A stretch of 50,508 nt of DNA from Bacillota bacterium. Its GTDB lineage: Bacteria > Bacillota > Limnochordia > DTU087. Shown here one piece after another: positions 7,954-16,052 of the stretch (position 1 is its first letter; each line of letters opens with the position of its first letter). The position numbers and the translations under genes were made by a program. The DNA is taken from contig DUMM01000086.1 in assembly GCA_012839845.1 (NCBI GenBank), positions 1 to 50,508 on the forward strand, written 5' to 3'. Below the pieces are notes generated by a model. That model made no database searches, had not been told where the DNA came from, and saw only the letters and a program-made list of their open reading frames with translations.

Positions 7954-9023
7954 AAAGGGTCATCCAGATGTTCATTGCAGTTCTTGCGGCTGCAGCTTTG
8001 TGCATGTACGCCACCGCCCGCATCAACCATCTCCAAGGGTATTCCAGCGGTAATACGCTGACCATATATAACTGGGGCGACTATATCGATCCTGACCTCA
8101 TCACTGCCTTCGAAGAGGAAACAGGGATTAAGGTGATCTATGAAACCTATGAGTCCAATGAAGCAATGCTGACCAAGATTGCCCACGGAGGACACAGCTT
8201 TGATATTGCCGTGCCGTCGGACTACACCATCAGCAGGATGATAGAGCAAAACATGCTGATTCCGCTGGATCACTCGCTGATCCCCAATCTCAAATATATC
8301 GACGAGCGGTTTCTTGACTTGTCCTTTGACCCGGGCAACAAATACTCTATTCCCTATTTCTGGGGAACCGTCGGAATTGCATACAACCGGGAGATGTTGG
8401 AAGGCAAAGAGATTACCAGCTGGAATGATTTGTGGGATGAATCGCTGCGCAATCAGATCCTGCTGGTTGACGGGGCTCGTGAAGTCATAGGGATGGCATT
8501 GAACAGCCTCGGCTATTCTCTCAATGAAACAGACCCTGAGAAGCTGCTTGAGGCACAGCAGAAGCTATTTGACCTAGTGCCCAATGTGAGGGCCATTGTG
8601 GGTGATGAGATTAAGATGCTGCTGTCTACCGAGGAAGCAGCAGTAGGCATAGTGTGGTCCGGTGAGGCAGGGGCAATCCTAGATGAGAACCCTAATCTGG
8701 ACTATGTCATACCAACTGAGGGAAGCAACATTTGGTTTGACAATATGGTTATCCCGGTCACAGCAAGAAACGTAGAAGCGGCCCACAAGTTCATCAACTT
8801 CATGCTTGATCCGGAAAACGCCGCCCAGAACACGCTGTATGTCGGTTATTCGACGCCCAATTGGGCGGCAATGGAATACCTGCCGGAAGAGCTCATCAAT
8901 GATGAGAGATTCTATCCGGGGCGGGAGATCACAGACAAGCTGGAGCTTTACGAGAATCTGGGCAAACACAACCAAGCGTATTACAACGAGCTGTTCCTAG
9001 AGTTCAAGATGCACAGAAAGTAA
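7950..9023 (+). CDS. potD: Extracellular polyamine-binding protein (PotD/PotF family)
   Basis: 357 residues, GTG start overlapping the potC stop. An N-terminal hydrophobic segment (residues about 4-22) is followed by the mature solute-binding protein with the PotD hallmark LTIYNWGDYIDP and later SFDIAVPSDYTI and YSIPYFWGTVGIAYN. It captures spermidine or putrescine outside the membrane and passes it to PotBC. A clean lipobox is absent: the only early Cys is in AALCMY, without the usual Leu at -3. It may therefore be membrane-anchored by an uncleaved helix rather than lipidated. Last gene of the operon. Confidence 0.93.
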   Translation: MKRVIQMFIAVLAAAALCMYATARINHLQGYSSGNTLTIYNWGDYIDPDLITAFEEETGIKVIYETYESNEAMLTKIAHGGHSFDIAVPSDYTISRMIEQNMLIPLDHSLIPNLKYIDERFLDLSFDPGNKYSIPYFWGTVGIAYNREMLEGKEITSWNDLWDESLRNQILLVDGAREVIGMALNSLGYSLNETDPEKLLEAQQKLFDLVPNVRAIVGDEIKMLLSTEEAAVGIVWSGEAGAILDENPNLDYVIPTEGSNIWFDNMVIPVTARNVEAAHKFINFMLDPENAAQNTLYVGYSTPNWAAMEYLPEELINDERFYPGREITDKLELYENLGKHNQAYYNELFLEFKMHRK

Positions 9024-9046
9024 CTGAATAGGAAATAACAAAGAAA

Positions 9047-9081
9047 GGCTGGGGCTGTTCTAGGAAAGAACAGCCTCAGCC
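9047..9081. terminator. Convergent terminator between potD and purC
   Basis: A 14-bp stem (GGCTGGGGCTGTTC with its complement, one G-T pair) and a 7-base loop. On the minus strand it is followed by a T-rich run, suiting purC; on the plus strand only a short TTTT occurs a few bases on. The right arm lies in the end of the purC coding region. Confidence 0.7.
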
Positions 9082-9731
9082 AACTCGTTTTGCAGCAGAA
9101 CTCTGCCGTCTCTGACTACACGCATGCTGTCCCCTGATATTTCATCAATTAGTACGGGCCTACCATCGACCTCGCCAAACTCAAACTTTATGTCGATCAG
9201 CTCTAGATTTTTCTTGGCCAGATCAGCCTTGAGCAAAGCGGTGATAGTCTGGGCAGTCTTTTCCATGAATTCTACGGCTTCTCGATTAGCTATGCCTAAG
9301 GCGATAATGGCATCCTTGGTGATCAGCGGATCGCCCCGTTCATCATCCTTAATAGTGAATTCCACTAGGGAAGGCAAAGGTGTCCCTTCTCTAATGTACT
9401 TGCCATAGCGCCTGACGAAGCTTCCCCAGGCCTTCTCCCTGCAGATCACCTCCAGCCCGTATGAGCGAGCGGCTTTGACGATGATACTGTTGTCCTCAGA
9501 CCCAACAGCTAGAAAATGGGTCGGAATGCCCGCTTTCTTCAATAGCTCAAAAAAATACAAGGTCAGCTGGAAGGATGAGCCTCCCTTACCGGCAATTTCG
9601 CCGATGACCTCATTGCCCCCAGCATCAATACTTCCTTCGGTACCGGTGACGGTATCTTTGAATTTTAGCAAGAGGCTGCCGTCTTCTAGTTCGAACACGT
9701 CTTTAGTCTTACCTGAGTATATTCTCCGCAA
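9060..9731 (-). CDS. purC: SAICAR synthetase (PurC), divergent short form
   Basis: 223 residues from a TTG at 9731 with GGAGG eight bases upstream; the longer frame to 9794 adds unlike residues with no ribosome site. PurC joins aspartate to CAIR in purine synthesis. Recognisable: the N-terminal RRIYSGKTKDVFE, KDTVTGTEG in place of the usual FKDDxTAFNG, and the late FEFGEVDGRPVLIDEISGD block that binds substrate. It sits outside any purine operon. The divergence at the FKD region makes the family certain but the exact activity slightly less so. Confidence 0.88.
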   Translation of the reverse strand: MRRIYSGKTKDVFELEDGSLLLKFKDTVTGTEGSIDAGGNEVIGEIAGKGGSSFQLTLYFFELLKKAGIPTHFLAVGSEDNSIIVKAARSYGLEVICREKAWGSFVRRYGKYIREGTPLPSLVEFTIKDDERGDPLITKDAIIALGIANREAVEFMEKTAQTITALLKADLAKKNLELIDIKFEFGEVDGRPVLIDEISGDSMRVVRDGRVLLQNELAEAVLS

Positions 9732-9814
9732 GGAAAGTCCCTCCCGCAGCAAAGTACACACAGCCAGTCTACCATATGCACTCCTGTGATCCAAGACTCC
9801 GTCAGAGAAACGGG

Positions 9815-9842
9815 TTGAAGTTTTCGAGAATTATGGTAGACT
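9815..9842 (+). promoter_or_regulatory. Candidate promoter for the ABC-F leader
   Basis: TTGAAG (9815-9820), 16 bases, TAGACT (9837-9842). Only four of six -10 bases match consensus. It would give an untranslated leader of nearly 290 bases before the ABC-F gene. Confidence 0.4.
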
Positions 9843-9902
9843 ATTATTGAAGACTGAGTTAAGAATATCGAAGATTGAGGCAGAGAACGAAAGGAGAAAG
9901 CC

Positions 9903-9938
9903 ATGCATATCGGCCAGCTGCCCAGTTCAATCCTATAA
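9903..9938 (+). CDS. Candidate upstream leader peptide of the ABC-F gene
   Basis: An 11-codon ORF, MHIGQLPSSIL then TAA, preceded by AAGGAG with a six-base spacing, among the better ribosome sites in the region. It lies about 200 bases before the ABC-F start, inside the leader. Short leader ORFs upstream of ABC-F resistance genes are known to control them through ribosome stalling; that role here is inference. Too short to judge by coding statistics. Confidence 0.4.
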   Translation: MHIGQLPSSIL

Positions 9939-10021
9939 CTCGGTGAGATTGGCAGGCATCCGGCTGTATTGCATGGTTGAGCTTTTCCGGTGTAAGGTTA
10001 ATATGTGCAACTGGTACAGAC

Positions 10022-10133
10022 GGCGGCTGCGGCCGCCTTTATATATTCTGCCTCGACCACGGTGTGCCCACAGTCCGAGGCATTTCAGCGATACGCCGGC
10101 TGCCATCTCACCCCCACTACAGAAGGGGGTTTT
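10022..10133 (+). promoter_or_regulatory. ABC-F leader hairpins (possible attenuator and ribosome-site sequestration)
   Basis: Three stems in the leader: GGCGGC/GCCGCC (10022-10037) followed by TTTATATATT, terminator-like; GCCTCG/CGAGGC (10050-10081), extendable by two pairs with one bulge; and CCCCC/GGGGG (10111-10129) followed by TTTT. The last stem contains the G-run that serves as ribosome site for the ABC-F GTG at 10137, so folding would hide it. Structures were judged by eye, not computed. Confidence 0.45.
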
Positions 10134-10136
10134 GCT

Positions 10137-11861
10137 GTGTTGGAAGCCATACTTCGGGTGAATAGTCTAGCCAAATCCTACGGCATCCATGATGTCTTTT
10201 CTGATGTGAGCTTTTTCCTGTATATGGGGGAAAAGGCGGCTCTGGTAGGCCCCAATGGTGTCGGTAAGTCCACGTTGCTGAGAATTCTAGCAGGGGAGGA
10301 GACTGCCGATGCCGGTACCATTACCTGGCTGCGGGAACCGCTTACCTGTCAGTATGTGCCCCAGATGCCCAAATTCGATGATGCCCCTCTGTGGGATATT
10401 CTCACTGATGAAGTCCAGCGTTTAGGGGTGCTGGCGAAGGGGACCCCGCGGGAGGCTGTCAGTCGCTTTGGGTTTACCGAGAAAGAGGTCTACATGCCGG
10501 TGTCTCAGCTCAGCGGCGGGCAAAGGACCAGATTGGTGTTGGCTAAGGCTTGGCTATGCCGTCCGGACCTTCTTCTGCTTGATGAGCCCACTAATCACCT
10601 GGATATTGATGGTCTCAGGTGGCTGGAAGAGTTTATCTTGACATACGAAGGGAGCGTCCTGATAGTCTCTCACGACCGGGCCTTTCTTGATAACGTAGTT
10701 TCTCGGGTGCTTGAGCTGAGTCCAAGACGCATTACCGAATACCGCGGCAACTACACGGCTTATCGAGAGGCTAAGGAAAAGCTTTTCCAGAGCCAAATGG
10801 CTCGGTATCAGGCGGAGCAGAAGCAAATCAGCAAGTTGGAGGCTGCCATTGAGAAGCAGATGCGGCAGTTCCACCGCAGCCACCAAGCTGCCGGCCAGCA
10901 CGATTTCTATCGCAGCAAAGCAAAGAAGTTGGCCAAATCCGCCAAGGCCAAGATGAAGCGGCTGGAAAAGATGAAACAGACCGGCGCAGCTAAACCCAAA
11001 GCTGAACAGCACATATCCCTTCAGGGCTTTGAGAGTACTGACAGCGGCTGGCGTTTGATCTTAGCCGAGGACTTGGGTAAGGCGTATGACAAAGTCCTCT
11101 TTCGCAAGGCCAATTTTGCCGTCTTGCGGGGAGACAAGGTAGGCTTGATTGGCCCTAATGGTGCAGGTAAAACCACCCTCCTGCGGATGTTTCTGGGAGA
11201 AGAACAACCCACTGAAGGCTATCTTTGGATATCTCCCAGTGCTTCCATCGGTTACCTAAGCCAAGAGATGGAGGAGCTGACGGGTTCACATACCGTACTG
11301 GAAGAAGTCCTCAGCTGCCTGCCTGTCCAGACCTGGCAAGAGATAACCCGGGTTAGGACCTTGTTGGCCAAGATGCTGTTTAGGCAGGCAGATTTGGAAA
11401 AGCCCATCAGTGTCTTGAGTGTGGGAGAAAAAAAGCGGGTGGCTGTGCTCAAGCTGCTTCTATCCAGCTGCAATTTGCTTCTCTTGGACGAACCCACTGA
11501 TCACCTTGACCTGCAGTCCCGGGAGAGGCTGGAGGATGCCCTGACTGATTATGCCGGCACTCTGGTGCTGGTTTCCCACGACCGATACCTCTTGCGAAAA
11601 GTATGCAATAAGATACTGGTACTGGAGGACAGAAGACTGGTGAGCTATGCCGCCGGCTTGGCTGAGTACGAAGAGAGAACTGCCAAGGGGAAGGCCGAAA
11701 CAGCAAATACTAGGGGCGGCGATCTCACGCGGGAAGAGCGCCTTCTCCTGGAAACCAAGCTGGCCCAACTCTCTGCAGATCTAGCCATGATGTCTAAGGA
11801 TGACCCGGGTTATTTTGAGCTGGAGAGGACCTTTCTGGAGCTGGCGAGGAGACTGCGCTGA
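10137..11861 (+). CDS. ABC-F family ATPase (ribosome-associated, possible antibiotic target protection)
   Basis: 574 residues from a GTG with AGAAGGGGG seven bases upstream; the longer frame back to 10005 runs through leader hairpins and is unlikely. Two ATP-binding cassettes without membrane segments: Walker A GPNGVGKST (about residue 38) and GPNGAGKTT (about 339), signatures LSGGQRTRL and the degenerate LSVGEKKRV, Walker B LLLLDEPTNHLD and LLLLDEPTDHLD. A charged linker with long helices (about residues 220-290) separates them. ABC-F proteins bind the ribosomal E site; some relieve antibiotic stalling, others act in translation control. The structured leader favours an inducible protection role, but this is not shown. 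Confidence 0.93.
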   Translation: MLEAILRVNSLAKSYGIHDVFSDVSFFLYMGEKAALVGPNGVGKSTLLRILAGEETADAGTITWLREPLTCQYVPQMPKFDDAPLWDILTDEVQRLGVLAKGTPREAVSRFGFTEKEVYMPVSQLSGGQRTRLVLAKAWLCRPDLLLLDEPTNHLDIDGLRWLEEFILTYEGSVLIVSHDRAFLDNVVSRVLELSPRRITEYRGNYTAYREAKEKLFQSQMARYQAEQKQISKLEAAIEKQMRQFHRSHQAAGQHDFYRSKAKKLAKSAKAKMKRLEKMKQTGAAKPKAEQHISLQGFESTDSGWRLILAEDLGKAYDKVLFRKANFAVLRGDKVGLIGPNGAGKTTLLRMFLGEEQPTEGYLWISPSASIGYLSQEMEELTGSHTVLEEVLSCLPVQTWQEITRVRTLLAKMLFRQADLEKPISVLSVGEKKRVAVLKLLLSSCNLLLLDEPTDHLDLQSRERLEDALTDYAGTLVLVSHDRYLLRKVCNKILVLEDRRLVSYAAGLAEYEERTAKGKAETANTRGGDLTREERLLLETKLAQLSADLAMMSKDDPGYFELERTFLELARRLR

Positions 11862-11870
11862 GACGGGGCA

Positions 11871-11893
11871 AGAGGCTGCTCTCAGCAGCCTCT
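11871..11893. terminator. Convergent hairpin between the ABC-F and LysM genes
   Basis: A perfect 10-bp stem AGAGGCTGCT/AGCAGCCTCT with a 3-base loop, 9 bases after the ABC-F stop and directly after the LysM gene stop on the other strand. The T-run is short (TTT) on the plus strand. Confidence 0.65.
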
Positions 11894-12601
11894 TTACCGA
11901 GGAATGCAGATTCTCTGGCCGATTTGCAGTGCATTGGGATTCACGTTGGGGTTGGCTCGTCTGAGTGCTTCTACCGTGGTTCCAAACCGCTGCGCCAAGG
12001 TGAAGAAAGTGTCGCCTGCCTGCACGCTGTAGGCAGTAGTGTTGGGCGGACATGGTCCAGGGGCTGGGGCGGGGCCGGTTCCTCTGGGAATACATATCCT
12101 CTGCCCAATCTGCAGCGCATTAGGATTGACATTGGGATTTGCTCGCCTCAGTGCTTCTACGGTAGTGCCAAACCGCTGCGCCAACCCGAAGAAAGTATCG
12201 CCTGACCTCACAGTGTAGGCTGAGGTGTTGGGCGGGCAAACTGGAGTCGGAGCTGGCGCAGGAGCTGTTGGAATGCAGAGCTGCTGGCCGACACTCAATC
12301 TGTTGGGGTCCACGGCCGGATTAGCCGCCTGCAGAGCACTTAGTGAGACTCCCTGGTTTCTGGCGATGTTGAACAGAGTATCTCCGCTCCGAACGGTATA
12401 GACTCGGCCCGGACAGGTTGTGGGCGGCTGAGTTGTTGGAACACAGATAATGCGCCCTACCTGCAGTGAATTGGGATCGAGACCTGGGTTGGCAGCTTGG
12501 ATGGCCGCAACAGTGGTGTTAAAAGCCCTCGCTATCCCGAACAGAGTATCTCCTGAGCTGATGAAATATCTAACTGAACCCGGCGGGCAAGATATGCTCA
12601 C
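11894..12601 (-). CDS. Four-LysM repeat protein, probably cell wall or spore associated
   Basis: 235 residues made almost entirely of four LysM domains (residues about 10-57, 67-113, 127-175, 188-235) joined by Pro/Ala-rich linkers; each module begins at a CPP- or CPG-type Cys and ends CIP or CVP. LysM modules bind peptidoglycan or chitin-like glycans. No signal peptide or catalytic domain is present. In spore formers such proteins occur in the spore coat or cortex, where secretion signals are not needed, so a spore role is plausible. GTG start with a near-perfect AGGAGGTGA site. No partner gene. Confidence 0.88.
   Translation of the reverse strand: MSISCPPGSVRYFISSGDTLFGIARAFNTTVAAIQAANPGLDPNSLQVGRIICVPTTQPPTTCPGRVYTVRSGDTLFNIARNQGVSLSALQAANPAVDPNRLSVGQQLCIPTAPAPAPTPVCPPNTSAYTVRSGDTFFGLAQRFGTTVEALRRANPNVNPNALQIGQRICIPRGTGPAPAPGPCPPNTTAYSVQAGDTFFTLAQRFGTTVEALRRANPNVNPNALQIGQRICIPR
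11897..12238 (-). repeat. Tandem duplication of the last two LysM modules
   Basis: Two 52-residue units (12083-12238 and 11897-12052) identical at 47 of 52 positions, separated by a 10-residue Pro/Ala/Gly linker. The DNA differs at many synonymous sites, so this is an older duplication kept under protein-level selection. Confidence 0.85.
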
Positions 12602-12801
12602 AGTGTCACCTCCTAAGTTTGGTGCATCATTACTACAACCTATTCACCCTGCTCCTCAAGTGCTACCTGTCTAATCTCCCGATCACTAGCACTCTAGTCT
12701 TAAGTTTTGCAAGTTTGGGATCCCACTACTGTCCTGCAATCCTGTTCTAAGTACTGGCTGAGTGAATATGCTTCTATTGTAGTGGGGAAGGGGGCGGTGG
12801 T

Positions 12802-13335
12802 GTGTCCGGAAGCGGTTCAAACCCCGACCAATACGATGGGCTGCTCAAGCGGTACGCGGAAGAATACGGTCTAGATTGGCGTCTCCTTAAGCGGCAGATG
12901 TTGGCGGAGTCGGGAGGGAATCCCAGGGCGGTGTCACCCCGGGGGGCCAAAGGGCTGATGCAGTTCATGCCGGGAGCCTGGCGGGACTGGGGGGAAGGCG
13001 ATCCTTTTGACCCTGAAGCCAGCATTCGAGCCGGAGCAGCTTATATGAGCTTTCTTCTAAGCAGATTTGAAGAAATTCCCGATGAACGGGAAAGATACAA
13101 GTTTGCCCTCGCGGCCTATAATGCCGGGCGTGCCAACGTCAACCGCTGTCTGGAGTATGCCCGGCAGGCCGCTGGTGCTCCCGGTTCCTTTGAAGAATGG
13201 GTAAAGGCCGGCAGGCCCCCGGGTCCTTGGCAGCAGTGGAAAGTTGCCAGGGAGTTTCTCAGCATGGTGACAGGCAGGAATGCTGCGGTTACCATACGCT
13301 ACGTGGAGAAAATAATGGGGGAGGAGGAAGAATGA
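12802..13335 (+). CDS. Lytic transglycosylase-like (SLT domain) protein
   Basis: 177 residues. SLT-family lysozyme fold: catalytic Glu36 in AESGGNP, then GAKGLMQFMP and FALAAYNAG. It would cleave peptidoglycan between MurNAc and GlcNAc. No signal peptide, transmembrane segment or wall-binding domain is visible, as in phage-type lysis enzymes or spore/cytosolic enzymes exported by a partner. GTG start after a G-rich stretch. It overlaps the next gene by four bases (ATGA), so the two are translationally coupled. Confidence 0.88.
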   Translation: MSGSGSNPDQYDGLLKRYAEEYGLDWRLLKRQMLAESGGNPRAVSPRGAKGLMQFMPGAWRDWGEGDPFDPEASIRAGAAYMSFLLSRFEEIPDERERYKFALAAYNAGRANVNRCLEYARQAAGAPGSFEEWVKAGRPPGPWQQWKVAREFLSMVTGRNAAVTIRYVEKIMGEEEE

Positions 13336-13700
13336 ACATCCCTAGGCTCCTGTGGGAGGCGGCTTGCAAGTATATTTTTACTGATAGCTGCCGGACATTT
13401 CTAACCAGTGACTTTATGGCCAATATTTACATGTTCGCCGCTGTCCTGGCCCTGGGCTACGCTTGGCGGCGGTGGGCTTGGGTGCGCAAGTTGACAGAGC
13501 TCTTTGTCGAGTACTATAATTGGGTTGAAGAAAACGTGCCCCTGCCGGGCCATATAAAGCTTAGGCGGTACCTAGAAAAGCTGAACGAGGCCATCATAGA
13601 ACTAAGAGGTACGCCCATGACAGACGAAGAGATCAAGATGGCGAAGCTAACTGCCGATACGCTGGCCCAAAAAGACCACTTAGCTAGGTTCTATGAATGA
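13332..13700 (+). CDS. Small single-pass membrane protein coupled to the transglycosylase
   Basis: 122 residues from the ATG overlapping the transglycosylase stop; GGAGGAGGAA immediately upstream is a strong ribosome site. A hydrophobic segment (about residues 32-52, IYMFAAVLALGYAW) is followed by a charged, helical tail. I do not recognise a family. Its coupling to a signal-less SLT enzyme suggests a membrane partner or holin-like exporter, but a holin usually has two or more membrane segments. It ends just before the tRNA promoter. Confidence 0.75.
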   Translation: MNIPRLLWEAACKYIFTDSCRTFLTSDFMANIYMFAAVLALGYAWRRWAWVRKLTELFVEYYNWVEENVPLPGHIKLRRYLEKLNEAIIELRGTPMTDEEIKMAKLTADTLAQKDHLARFYE

Positions 13701-13712
13701 GCAAGCGAGGGG

Positions 13713-13741
13713 TTGACATGCGCCGACTGGTTTGGTAATAT
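13713..13741 (+). promoter_or_regulatory. Promoter of the five-tRNA operon
   Basis: Perfect TTGACA (13713-13718), 17-base spacer and TAATAT (13736-13741), 33 bases before tRNA-Glu. Confidence 0.75.
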
Positions 13742-13774
13742 ACTTATTGTCGATGCCAGGCGGCAAGACAGCGT

Positions 13775-13850
13775 GCCCCCATCGTCTAGCGGCCTAGGAC
13801 ACCGCCCTTTCACGGCGAAGGCACCGGTTCAAATCCGGTTGGGGGTACCA
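13775..13850 (+). tRNA. tRNA-Glu (anticodon TTC)
   Basis: 76 bases including an encoded CCA. Acceptor arms GCCCCCA/TGGGGGT, anticodon loop CTTTCAC, T-arm GGTTCAAATCC. The outermost anticodon-stem pair is a C-A mismatch. First of five tRNAs in one operon. Confidence 0.95.
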
Positions 13851-13855
13851 GATGT

Positions 13856-13931
<76 letters not shown>

Positions 13932-13939
13932 TTAGTCAT

Positions 13940-14016
<77 letters not shown>

Positions 14017-14034
14017 TTTTTAGACAAGAGTTGG

Positions 14035-14111
14035 GGCGGCGTAGCTCAGGTGGTTAGAGCACACGGCTCATACCCGTGGCGTCACTGGTTCGAATCCAGT
14101 CGCCGCTACCA
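14035..14111 (+). tRNA. tRNA-Met elongator (anticodon CAT)
   Basis: 77 bases with encoded CCA, fully paired acceptor stem, anticodon loop CTCATAC. It is closest to elongator Met; an Ile-CAT (lysidine) identity is less likely but not excluded by eye. Confidence 0.9.
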
Positions 14112-14114
14112 CAT

Positions 14115-14190
14115 ACCCCACTAGCTCAGCTGGTAGAGCACCTGACTCTTAATCAGGGTGTCCAGGGTTCGAGTCCCTGGTGGGGTACCA
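14115..14190 (+). tRNA. tRNA-Lys (anticodon CTT)
   Basis: 76 bases with encoded CCA; stem CCTGA/TCAGG enclosing loop CTCTTAA. Last tRNA of the operon. Confidence 0.95.
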
Positions 14191-14196
14191 CAGCGA

Positions 14197-14224
14197 AGCC
14201 CCTTCGTAAGGGGCTCTTTTTTTT
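14197..14224 (+). terminator. Rho-independent terminator of the tRNA operon
   Basis: Stem AGCCCCTT/AAGGGGCT with a 3-base loop, then C and eight T residues. Confidence 0.92.
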
Positions 14225-14480
14225 GTGTCCAGCATATCTGCTGAGTCGGTGGGTTAAGAAACCCTGTCGCCTAGCCAGCGGGGAAAACAATCCGTGGGCA
14301 AGAACGCCGCCGGCAGCGGTGGCTATGCTATCTGGGTGCTGCTGCAGCCACAGCAGACGGCAGCTCTGCAAAGATTGACTTCTATTCTCGCTGCTCCCAT
14401 GTTAGAATCTCCTTAGGAGGCCTGGGTCCGGTGAGGGTGGATCGCCAGCGATTTCCGATGAAGACTTAGGAGTCAAGCAT

Positions 14481-15581
14481 ATGGATAATGCGCAAAAGTA
14501 TAGAATATCGCTGCTTGGGGAATTTACAGATAAGCCTATAGAAAACGAGTTTTTAGCGGACAGCTTGAGTGGTTCGACAAGAATAACCGCGTACATTGCC
14601 CTTGTTTTCGGAGCAATACTGGGGCTGTTTCTCCTCAACAGCTACTTCGTCGAGGGAAACACGCCTTTGTTTCTTAAAACCACCCCAATCAGGTTGGTGT
14701 TCATCTCTACTTCAATAGCGGTTTACTTCATCGCCAAGAGAATAACTGAACACAAACATCTGGTTTATATCATAACCTTTTACCAAGGGATGATGGCCCT
14801 TATATACCTCTTGACATTGAAGCAGTATGATTCCCTCAACTACTTCAGCGTGCTAGCCCTAATGGTCATAACCCTCGCCATCTATCTTCTGCCTAACAAG
14901 GTCATCCTTTCCCAGATTATTGCTGTCATTTTCAGCATCGTGTTTTTCATTTTTCCCATCCGGAAGCTTGAGGGACTGCAGCCCCATGAGTTCTATAGGA
15001 TTCTTGCATACCAGACTATACTACTTGTCTATTGCAATATAAATCACTGCTGGGCTGAAAGGACCAAGAGGAAAACCTTTATCGCCAAGAGAGAGATTTC
15101 TCGTCTATCCTCCAAGGATCCCGTAACGGGTGTATACAATCGGAAGAAGTTCGATGAAGCTCTGGATGAGTGGATAGGTTTTTCCAAGAGGTACGGGAAT
15201 CCCCTTTCTTTAATCCTCCTTGATGTAGACAACTTTAAGGAAGTAAATGATACCTATGGGCATATTGTGGGCGACAGCGTACTGAAAAGCGTCGCTGCGA
15301 CCGTCAGCCAATCAATTCGGGATACAGATGTATTTGCTAGATGGGGAGGGGACGAATTTGCGCTCCTTCTTCCCAATACGGACATTCGGCAAGCGGAAAA
15401 ACTGGCTGAACGAATAAGGAAATGTATTAGCAGCAGCTCCTCTGACAACCCAAAGGACATAACATGCAGCTTCGGAGTAGCAGCATATGAGGAACATGAC
15501 ACCAAGCAATCATTGCTGCGGAAAGTGGATGATCTTCTCTTACAAGCCAAGACCAGCGGTAAAAACATAGTCATCAGTTGA
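14481..15581 (+). CDS. Membrane-bound diguanylate cyclase (GGDEF)
   Basis: 366 residues. About six membrane segments lie in residues 35-190, followed by a GGDEF domain (about 210-366). The active-site GGDEF is intact (residues 289-293) and the RxxD inhibitory site (RDTD, 280-283) sits five residues before it, so a product-inhibited enzyme making cyclic di-GMP from two GTP is expected. No EAL domain is present. AGGAG lies 8 bases before the ATG. The 256-base region upstream holds an extended -10 like TGTTAGAAT near 14401-14408 but no clear riboswitch. It stands alone, convergent with the YbjQ gene. Confidence 0.94.
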   Translation: MDNAQKYRISLLGEFTDKPIENEFLADSLSGSTRITAYIALVFGAILGLFLLNSYFVEGNTPLFLKTTPIRLVFISTSIAVYFIAKRITEHKHLVYIITFYQGMMALIYLLTLKQYDSLNYFSVLALMVITLAIYLLPNKVILSQIIAVIFSIVFFIFPIRKLEGLQPHEFYRILAYQTILLVYCNINHCWAERTKRKTFIAKREISRLSSKDPVTGVYNRKKFDEALDEWIGFSKRYGNPLSLILLDVDNFKEVNDTYGHIVGDSVLKSVAATVSQSIRDTDVFARWGGDEFALLLPNTDIRQAEKLAERIRKCISSSSSDNPKDITCSFGVAAYEEHDTKQSLLRKVDDLLLQAKTSGKNIVIS

Positions 15582-15591
15582 AGTAATAATG

Positions 15592-15912
15592 CTATTCCAG
15601 CCTTACCGCAGTTCCCGATGCAGTAACCATCAGCATACCGTTGCTGGAACCAAGCACCTCGTAGTCGATATCTACTCCAACAACTGCATTGGCTCCCAGC
15701 TGTGCAGCTCTGTCACACATCTCCTGGATCGCCATCTTGCGGGCTTTAATCAGCTGATCTTCATATGCAGCACTCCGGCCGCCGATGACGTCGGTGATGC
15801 TGGCCAGAAAATCCCGGAAGATATTGGCTCCCATGATGGCCTCGCCAGCTACTATTCCGTAGTAATGGGTGATGCGCCTGCCCTCAACACTGGGTGTTGT
15901 CGTTACGATCAT
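15592..15912 (-). CDS. YbjQ / UPF0145 family protein
   Basis: 106 residues, family-typical length. The small cytosolic fold is recognised from [20 protein letters not shown] at the start, the middle [20 protein letters not shown] and the [13 protein letters not shown] strand. The family is described as a putative heavy-metal-binding or homopentameric protein without an assigned role. GGAGG is seven bases before the ATG. Not in an operon. Confidence 0.9.
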   Translation of the reverse strand: MIVTTTPSVEGRRITHYYGIVAGEAIMGANIFRDFLASITDVIGGRSAAYEDQLIKARKMAIQEMCDRAAQLGANAVVGVDIDYEVLGSSNGMLMVTASGTAVRLE

Positions 15913-16052
15913 TTCGCAGCCTCCTCGCTCAATATATTGCAGAGTATTTCGCTGCGGGGAATAAGATTCCTTTGATAAAAGCGGTGGGCAGCGGATTGAG
16001 CCAAAGGCCGCACCGCTGCCTGCACTAAAATATGAGCATTGGGTTGTGGACC

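Noticed and set aside
9977-10165. 62-residue ORF across the ABC-F leader
   Set aside because: It starts at a TTG without a ribosome site and runs through the leader hairpins into the ABC-F start; composition is not protein-like.
14225-14480. Possible cyclic di-GMP riboswitch before the diguanylate cyclase
   Set aside because: I looked for the GEMM core and the conserved GNRA tetraloop region and could not find them; only an extended -10-like sequence is visible.
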